Source of the DNA: Actinomycetospora corticicola
GTDB lineage: Bacteria; Actinomycetota; Actinomycetes; Mycobacteriales; Pseudonocardiaceae
NCBI RefSeq assembly: GCF_013409505.1
Contig: NZ_JACCBN010000001.1
Coordinates: forward strand, 124,001-188,000
Reading direction: 5' to 3'
Length of the DNA stretch: 64,000 nucleotides
Of this stretch, positions 59,156 through 64,000 are shown one piece after another (the stretch's first letter is position 1; each line of letters begins with the position of its first letter). The notes under the pieces were generated by a model. The model was not told the DNA's origin. It searched no databases and was given only the letters and a program-made list of their open reading frames with translations. Position numbers and translations under genes: made by a program.

Positions 59156-60157
59156 ATGATGAGCATGCGCAAGCTCATTGCCCTCGAGGAGCACCTGGCG
59201 ACGCCGGAGGTCGCCGAGGCTTGGCGAACCGCGCCAGGCACGGACCGGGACCGCGCCGACGTGGCCTCGATGATGGACATGGCCGGTGAGGCCCTGCTCG
59301 ACGTCGGGAAGGGGCGGATCGCGGCGATGGACGACCAGGGCATCGACGTCCAGGTCCTCTCCCTCACTGCTCCCGGGGTGCAGAACCTCGAGGCGGAGCG
59401 GGCCGTCCCGCTCGCGCGGGGCGCCAACGACGCGATCGCCAAGGCGGTCTCGGCGCACCCCGACCGCTTCGACGGGTTCGCCACCCTGCCCACCCCGGAC
59501 CCGGAGGCGTCGGCGGTCGAGCTGCGCCGCGCCGTCACCGACCTGGGCCTGGCCGGCGCGATGATCCACGGCCGGACCGGACCGGTGCGGCTGGACGACC
59601 CCCGCAACGAGCCGATCTGGGCGGCCGCCGCGGAGCTCGGCGCGCCGATCTACGTCCACCCGCACCAGCCGGTCGACGAGGTCCGCGACGCCTACTACAC
59701 CGGCTTCGACCCGGCCACGGACTCGGCGCTGGCGAGCGCCGCGATCGGCTGGCACTACGAGACCGGCATGCAGGTCCTGCGCCTGATCCTCTCCGGTGCC
59801 TTCGACCGGCACCCCGACCTGCAGCTGATCGTCGGGCACTGGGGCGAGGTCGTGCTCTTCTACCTCGACCGGATCACCGCGGTCTCCGGCCGGTTCGGGA
59901 CCGACCTGCGCCGGCCGATCGCGGACTACTTCCGGGAGAACGTCTCCTACACCGGCAGCGGACTCACCGTGCCGCGCATGTTGCGGTGGACGATCGAGCT
60001 GGTCGGGGTCGAGCGGGTCATGACCGCCGTGGACCATCCGTTCATCGACAACTCCGGTGGCGGCGCGCGTCGGTTCCTGGAGGAGGCCGACCTCACCGAG
60101 GCGGAGAAGGACGCGATCGGCTCCGGCAACTGGGAACGGATCCGACCGGCACGCTGA
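59156..60157 (+). CDS. amidohydrolase-2 family protein, probable aromatic-acid decarboxylase type
   Basis: A 333-residue TIM-barrel protein: IALEEHLATPEVAEAW with Glu-x-His in place of the usual His-x-His, PIYVHPHQPVDEV, LQLIVGHWGEVVLFYLDRI, and TAVDHPFIDNSGG. Glu and His on strand 1, His-x-x-His, a later His and an Asp are the metal ligands of the gamma-resorcylate / 2,3-dihydroxybenzoate / 5-carboxyvanillate decarboxylase branch. Non-oxidative decarboxylation of a hydroxybenzoate is likely; hydrolysis cannot be excluded. GGGAG precedes the ATG. Followed by a shared terminator. Confidence 0.85.
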   Translation: MMSMRKLIALEEHLATPEVAEAWRTAPGTDRDRADVASMMDMAGEALLDVGKGRIAAMDDQGIDVQVLSLTAPGVQNLEAERAVPLARGANDAIAKAVSAHPDRFDGFATLPTPDPEASAVELRRAVTDLGLAGAMIHGRTGPVRLDDPRNEPIWAAAAELGAPIYVHPHQPVDEVRDAYYTGFDPATDSALASAAIGWHYETGMQVLRLILSGAFDRHPDLQLIVGHWGEVVLFYLDRITAVSGRFGTDLRRPIADYFRENVSYTGSGLTVPRMLRWTIELVGVERVMTAVDHPFIDNSGGGARRFLEEADLTEAEKDAIGSGNWERIRPAR

Positions 60158-60162
60158 CCACG

Positions 60163-60202
60163 ACGAGACCCCCGGTGCCTGGTGGCGCACCGGGGGTCTC
60201 GT
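60163..60202. terminator. bidirectional hairpin between convergent genes
   Basis: ACGAGACCCCCGGTGC ... GCACCGGGGGTCTCGT, 16-bp perfect stem, 8-nt loop, 5 bp past the amidohydrolase stop and 12 bp from the end of the DUF6777-like gene. Confidence 0.7.
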
Positions 60203-60214
60203 CGGGAGTGGCGG

Positions 60215-62245
60215 TCAGCCGTTGCCCTGGCTCTCACCGCCGGTCGAGGTCGAGCCCTCCGAGGAGGAGCCTCCCGACGACGACCCGGTGGACGAGGAGC
60301 CCTCGGAGGAGGAACCGTCCGTCGACCCGGTCGAGGTCGAGCCCGTCGTACCGGAGCCGTCCGTCGTGCCGCCGGCAGTCGTGCCGTCGGTCGTTCCGGC
60401 CGGGGCCTGCTGGACCTCGGGCTGCGTCACGCCGCCCGTCGTGCACGCCGGGTCGACGACGACGCCGTTGCAGACCGGGGCGGTGACTTCGCCCTGCGGC
60501 GTGACCGGCTCCTTCGCCGTCCCGTCCGCGGTGCCGGCGCCGTCGGCGGCGGGCGTCCGCACCGAGCCGTCGGGGTTCAGCACGGTCCCGTCGGGCAGCG
60601 TCACGTTGCCCTGGGCGTCGACCGCGGAGCCCTGCGGGAGCTTCGCGGTGTCGACGGTGCCGTCGTCCTTGAGCGTCACGCCCTGGGTCTTCAGCGCCTG
60701 GGCGTCCGGGGACTTCCCGTCGTCGACCGGCTTGTTGTCGGTCAGCGTCTGACCCGCGAAGGGCGCGGCTCCGATCGGCGGCGTGGTTCCGCCGTTCTTG
60801 TCGAGGACCGAGTCGTCGGGGAGGACGATCTTGGGCTGGCGGGTCGTGCCGTCCGGGTTCACGACGGTCCCGTCGACCTTCACGATCGAGCCGTCGGGGT
60901 TGAGGCGTTCACCCGGGCCCACCACCCGTCCGCTCTTGACCACACCGTCCGGACCGACGACGGTCACCGCCGGCTTGGCGTTGTTCCCGCCGAAGAAGAC
61001 GAGCGTGAAGGTGCCGTCGTGGTTCCACTGCACCTTGCTGACGAGCGCGCCGATCGGGGTGACCGAGCCGTCCGGGTTGATCGTGGCGCCGGCGAACTGG
61101 ACCGGCTTGCGCTCGGTTCCGTCGATGTTGAACACCCGCCCGTCCGGGTGTGTCACCGACCCGTCGCCGTTGATGGTGCTGCCCTTGGGATGAGTGACGT
61201 CGACGGCGGGCTTCACGAAGGAACCGTCGGGACGCATGATGCGGCCGTCGGACAGCCGGACGGTGCCGTCGTAGTTGTGGGTGCCCGTCAGTCGGAGCTG
61301 CTGGTCCGGCGTCGTCGGTGGGGCCGGATTCGGGGTGTTCGGGCCGGGCTGCGTCTTCACGGGAGCCGGTGTCTGCGTGTTGGTGGTGGGGTTGACGACG
61401 GTGAGCGTCCGTTGTGCCACCGGGGCGGGCGTGATCCGGATCGTCCGCTCGGTGGCGAAGCCCTGCCAGACCGGACCCACCGGCCGACCGGTGTCGTTCG
61501 ACGAGGTCGCTGCCCCGAGCGGGTTGCCGTTGTGGCACTTCACCGTGGGTTCGCCGTAGCTGTTGACCATGACCGCCGTGCCGGCCTGCAGCACCGCCGG
61601 GTAGGGCTGGAAGGCGCCGTCGGCGTAGCCGTACTCGGTCACGGCGGTGTCGGCGCGCAGGGTCACGGCGCTCAGGCTGGTCACGAAGGCGTTGATGCCA
61701 CCCGGCTCGACGTTCAGCGGACGGCCCCACGCCGCGGCCTTGGCGGGGTCGGCGGTGAGCTGGGCGATCAGTGCCTGGGTGTCGCAGGCGGGGGCGGCCG
61801 GGTCCTGGGCGTAGAGCCCGCCGGTGTTGCCGGCCTGCGGACCGGCCGCGTTCTCGGGGCTGGCGACGTTCGCGACGTCGTTCCCGACGGGCGCGGTGAA
61901 CGGCATGGCGCCGGCGGAGGACACGGTCTCCAGCTGCACCTGCGCGGTCTCCGCGTCGGCGTTCCCGGTGAGGCCGACCCAGGCGACCGCACCGATCGCG
62001 ACGACGGCGGTGAGCGCCCCGACCTTGAGGCGCCACTTCGGGCGCCGACGTTCGGGCGACTGCGGACCGCGGAGCGCCTCCGGCACCTGCTGGTCCATGA
62101 CCGGCTGTCCGACGGGTCGGCCGAACTGCGGGTGCGGCGGCATCGCCGGGTGCGGCATGCCCGGGTGCGGCCCGGCGTACGGCGGGCGCGGGCCCATCGG
62201 CCCGGCGACGGGGAAGCGGGGGTAGGGGTGCTGGTCGGCGCGCAT
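60215..62245 (-). CDS. single-pass surface protein, DUF6777-like, with Asp-Gly strand repeats
   Basis: A 676-residue protein. About 95 Pro-rich cytoplasmic residues (GPRPPYAGPHPGMPHPAMPP), one transmembrane helix (VGALTAVVAIGAVAWVGLTG), then an exported DUF6777-like domain (LETVSSAGAMPFTAP ... GGLYAQDPAAPACDTQALIA ... VLQAGTAVMVNSYGEPTVKC, about 125-280). A Pro/Thr linker is followed by some 12 repeats with the pattern [LIV]-x-x-DG-[ST]-[VI] (NPDGSV, RPDGSF, NGDGSV). A Ser/Gly/Thr tail of about 50 residues ends it. ATG at 62245 with AGGAG. Probably anchored in the membrane and reaching into the wall; function unknown. Confidence 0.8.
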   Translation of the reverse strand: MRADQHPYPRFPVAGPMGPRPPYAGPHPGMPHPAMPPHPQFGRPVGQPVMDQQVPEALRGPQSPERRRPKWRLKVGALTAVVAIGAVAWVGLTGNADAETAQVQLETVSSAGAMPFTAPVGNDVANVASPENAAGPQAGNTGGLYAQDPAAPACDTQALIAQLTADPAKAAAWGRPLNVEPGGINAFVTSLSAVTLRADTAVTEYGYADGAFQPYPAVLQAGTAVMVNSYGEPTVKCHNGNPLGAATSSNDTGRPVGPVWQGFATERTIRITPAPVAQRTLTVVNPTTNTQTPAPVKTQPGPNTPNPAPPTTPDQQLRLTGTHNYDGTVRLSDGRIMRPDGSFVKPAVDVTHPKGSTINGDGSVTHPDGRVFNIDGTERKPVQFAGATINPDGSVTPIGALVSKVQWNHDGTFTLVFFGGNNAKPAVTVVGPDGVVKSGRVVGPGERLNPDGSIVKVDGTVVNPDGTTRQPKIVLPDDSVLDKNGGTTPPIGAAPFAGQTLTDNKPVDDGKSPDAQALKTQGVTLKDDGTVDTAKLPQGSAVDAQGNVTLPDGTVLNPDGSVRTPAADGAGTADGTAKEPVTPQGEVTAPVCNGVVVDPACTTGGVTQPEVQQAPAGTTDGTTAGGTTDGSGTTGSTSTGSTDGSSSEGSSSTGSSSGGSSSEGSTSTGGESQGNG

Positions 62246-62405
62246 CGGGTTCTCCTGGTTCGTTCCGGCCCCGGTGGGACCGGGTGTTTCGACTGGAGAA
62301 ACCATCGCGAATCCGCAGCTCCACGCCGATGGAGCTGACCCTGCGGTGCGCGGGGAGCCGACCCTCGTCCCGAGGTAGGGCTGACCCCAGGTGCGCTCCG
62401 CGCCT

Positions 62406-62445
62406 GTGTGCACTAATCCGTGTCCGGGCACGGAGAAGTACTCAC
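62406..62445. repeat. 40-bp-core palindromic unit, copy 5 (diverged)
   Basis: GTGTGCACT ... AGTACTCAC, 40 bp, inner CCGTGtccgggCACGG. Flanks TGCGCTCCGC-GCCT and GAGC-GCGGAGCGCA are complete. It contains the TAG of the convergent transsulfuration gene (62413). Its left 19 nt are the exact complement of 34033-34051. Confidence 0.75.
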
Positions 62446-63639
62446 GAGCGCGGAGCGCACATCGCTGATCAGGTCGTCCGCGTCCTCCAGCCCCACCGAG
62501 AGCCGGAGGTGCCCGTACCGGCGGAACTCCTCGGGCCAGTGCGCCGCCCGTGGCCCGTCCGGCCCGACGTGCACGATCAGCGACTCGTCGTGCCCCACCG
62601 ACACCGCCGAGGTGATCACGCGCAGGTCGGCGACGAACCGGTTCTGGGTGTCGGCGTCACCGTGCAGCGCGAACGCCATCACCGCGCCCGGCGGCTCCCC
62701 GTCGAAGAGGCGCCGTGCCACCGAACGTTGGGGGTGCGACGGCAGGCCGGGGTAGGCGACGTAGGCGACCTCGGGCCTCGTCGTCAGGAACTCCGCGACC
62801 CGCTGCGCCGACGCCAGGTGCTGCCGCAGGCGCAGGGGGAGCGTGATCGCCCCGCGGGAGATCAGCCAGGCGTTGAACGGCGAGATCACGCCGCCCACGT
62901 CGATCATGACGTCGGCGCGGATCGGGTCGAGCAGCTCCGTCGCGCCCAGCACGGCCCCGCCCATCGCGTCGCCGTGCCCGTTGACGAACTTCGTCAGCGA
63001 GTGCACGACGAGGTCCGCGCCGTGCTCGAGCGGCCGGTACAGCGGGGGCGGGGTGAAGGTCGAGTCGACCGACAGCAGCGCGCCGGCCTCGTGCGCGATC
63101 GCCGCCACGGCCGGGATGTCGCAGACCCGCGTCGTCGGGTTCGCGACCACCTCGGTGTGCACGAGCTTCGTCGTCGGCCGGATCGCGGCGCGGACGGCGT
63201 CGGGGTCGGAGGTGTCCACGAACGTCGCCTCGACGCCGTAGCGGGCGGGCAGGATGTCGCGGAACAGCCGGAACGTCGCCTCGTAGGTCACGTCGGAGAT
63301 CACCGCGTGGTCCCCGGTGCGCAGCAGACTGAAGAACACGGCGTGCAGGGCGGCGACCCCGGAGGCCAGCACGACGGCGTCCTCGGCATGCTCCAGCGCG
63401 GCCAGCTTCCGTTGCAGCGCGATCTGGTTGACCCCCGAGTTCCGCGTGTACAGCGGCGTGTCGAACCCCGACCACGACAACGACGACGGGTCCTCCGGCA
63501 ACGCGTACGAGTTGGCCAGCACCAGGGGCGTGCGGATCGCCCGCGTCCCCGGGTCGACGGCGTTGCCGCCGTGCACGGCCTGCGTCTCCAGCCGGCACGA
63601 CGACGGGTCGTGCTTGTCGGGTCGGTGTGGCTTCGCCAT
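62413..63639 (-). CDS. cystathionine gamma-synthase / gamma-lyase family PLP enzyme
   Basis: A 408-residue Cys/Met-metabolism enzyme: LETQAVHGGNAVDPGTRAIR, LYTRNSGVNQIALQRKLAAL, LASGVAALHAVF, TEVVANPTTRVCDI, SVDSTFTPPPLYRPLEHGAD, PLP lysine in SLTKFVNGHGDAMGG, and the C-terminal RLSVGLEDADDLISDV. It either joins cysteine to activated homoserine or cleaves cystathionine. ATG at 63639. The CBS-domain gene 30 bp upstream suggests reverse transsulfuration (homocysteine to cysteine). Start and stop abut palindromic units at both ends. Confidence 0.88.
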   Translation of the reverse strand: MAKPHRPDKHDPSSCRLETQAVHGGNAVDPGTRAIRTPLVLANSYALPEDPSSLSWSGFDTPLYTRNSGVNQIALQRKLAALEHAEDAVVLASGVAALHAVFFSLLRTGDHAVISDVTYEATFRLFRDILPARYGVEATFVDTSDPDAVRAAIRPTTKLVHTEVVANPTTRVCDIPAVAAIAHEAGALLSVDSTFTPPPLYRPLEHGADLVVHSLTKFVNGHGDAMGGAVLGATELLDPIRADVMIDVGGVISPFNAWLISRGAITLPLRLRQHLASAQRVAEFLTTRPEVAYVAYPGLPSHPQRSVARRLFDGEPPGAVMAFALHGDADTQNRFVADLRVITSAVSVGHDESLIVHVGPDGPRAAHWPEEFRRYGHLRLSVGLEDADDLISDVRSALVSTSPCPDTD

Positions 63640-63679
63640 GTGAGCATTAAAGGCCGCCATCACGGCCGTTAGTGCTCAC
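63640..63679. repeat. 40-bp-core palindromic unit, copy 6
   Basis: GTGAGCATTAAAGGCCG-ccatca-CGGCCGTTAGTGCTCAC, exactly 40 bp; right flank CTGC-GCGGAGCGCA. It fills the whole gap between two same-strand genes: the upstream protein's final AGEH-stop (TAA at 63671-63669) is encoded by it, and the ATG of the downstream gene touches its edge. Confidence 0.8.
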
Positions 63680-64000
63680 CTGCGCGGAGCGCACCCCGCG
63701 TCACCAACCCCGCCAACCGGCCGTCGCACACCAGGTGTGCGACCTCGCCGTCGGGAAAGCGCTCCAGGGCGTCGACGACCGGCTCGCCGACCCCGAGCCC
63801 CACCGGGGGAGAAGCGGCCGGCCCGACCGTGCCGGCGCCGGACAACTCCGACGCCGTGAGCAGGGCCAGCACCTCCCCGGCGGCCGGCGGGAACCGGTCG
63901 GACCGCCCGGCCAGCACCACCGGCAACGCCGGCTGACCCGACTCCGAGAGCGCCCGCGACGCCTCCGCGACCGGCGTCCCCACCGGCACCGACACCACGG
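63669..64000 (-). CDS. cbs: C-terminal CBS-domain pair of a probable cystathionine beta-synthase, cut by window edge
   Basis: About 110 residues open to the window edge: VSVPVGTPVAEASRALSESG, LPVVLAG, VLALLTASEL, then a second CBS unit VGLGVGEPVVDALERFPDGE and VAHLVCDGRLAGLVTRGALR. In actinomycetes the gene before cystathionine gamma-synthase/lyase is cbs, whose C-terminus carries such a pair. The PLP domain is outside the window, so the name rests on the neighbour and the CBS domains. Its last codons come from the palindromic unit. Confidence 0.7.
   Translation of the reverse strand, partial: VVSVPVGTPVAEASRALSESGQPALPVVLAGRSDRFPPAAGEVLALLTASELSGAGTVGPAASPPVGLGVGEPVVDALERFPDGEVAHLVCDGRLAGLVTRGALRAGEH

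Noticed and set aside
60182-62338. 718-codon plus-strand frame over the DUF6777-like gene
   Set aside because: The minus strand has the signal anchor, repeats, ribosome site and stop hairpin; the plus frame has none.
27185-63679. Palindromic units as CRISPR repeats
   Set aside because: Copies are scattered over 36 kb, not in an array, and no cas gene is present.
1-64000. tRNA or rRNA genes, prophage, or a secondary-metabolite synthase
   Set aside because: None seen on reading both strands; all larger frames belong to metabolic, transport or housekeeping families.

Overview
The window is very GC-rich, almost continuously coding, and uses many GTG starts and 4-bp GTGA/ATGA gene overlaps. It is chromosomal actinobacterial DNA. 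The ordered block nadD - rsfS - gpgP - octT - comEA - comEC - holA - rpsT - lepA (8.0-20.8 kb) matches the mycobacterial arrangement. Together with the SigB-type sigma factor, cysteine leader peptides and a large catabolic gene set, it suggests a member of the Pseudonocardiales (Pseudonocardia/Actinomycetospora-like). This placement is inferred from gene order and composition; no rRNA is present. I saw no tRNA, rRNA, CRISPR array, prophage or intact insertion sequence.

Layout. 0-5.5 kb: truncated acyl-CoA synthetase, a zinc-free bL32 gene under a Zur box, RecQ with a phosphoribosyltransferase-like tail, and a GntR regulator with ACC deaminase. 5.6-8.0 kb: MoxR ATPase and VWA protein pair. 8.0-20.8 kb: the housekeeping block above, interrupted by a YdeI-like gene, a FIST sensor gene and a threonine-synthase homologue behind a SAM-I riboswitch. 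20.9-31.4 kb: DEAD-box RNA helicase, FAD/NAD(P) protein, SigB/SigF sigma factor behind a SigB-like promoter, quinone oxidoreductase, two tiny coupled membrane proteins, enoyl-CoA hydratase, LuxR-type regulator and an MFS exporter with an extra C-terminal domain. 31.5-34.5 kb: DoxX, amidohydrolase, SDR and SRPBCC proteins.

34.6-48 kb is a catabolic island: SDR, luciferase-like monooxygenase, MFS, Baeyer-Villiger monooxygenase, enoyl-CoA hydratase, NTF2-like protein, alpha/beta hydrolase, 3-hydroxyacyl-CoA dehydrogenase, acyl-CoA dehydrogenase, acyl-CoA ligase, TetR regulator and an MHS-type transporter. Four of its promoter regions carry the same operator, GTCAAC-N6-GTTGAC. The genes can be read as one route: alcohol to ketone to ester or lactone to acid to acyl-CoA to beta-oxidation. 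The substrate is unknown.

48-60 kb: an ArsR-like regulator, the deletion scar of an amino-acid ABC transporter, then a sulfur locus. A cysteine-rich leader peptide precedes a sulfonate-type ABC transporter. A second leader peptide of the same length, on the other strand, precedes an OsmC protein followed by an AprA-like flavoprotein and a 2x[4Fe-4S] ferredoxin. A cobalt-type nitrile hydratase operon (beta-alpha-accessory) and a decarboxylase-type amidohydrolase follow. 60-64 kb: a large DUF6777-like wall-facing protein and a transsulfuration pair (cystathionine gamma-synthase/lyase and the end of a CBS-domain protein).

A family of palindromic units, each with a core of exactly 40 bp between GTGAGC-like and GCTCAC-like ends and flanked by CTCCGC-N4 and N4-CGGAG, occurs six times at gene ends (27.2, 34.0, 34.5, 58.7, 62.4 and 63.6 kb).
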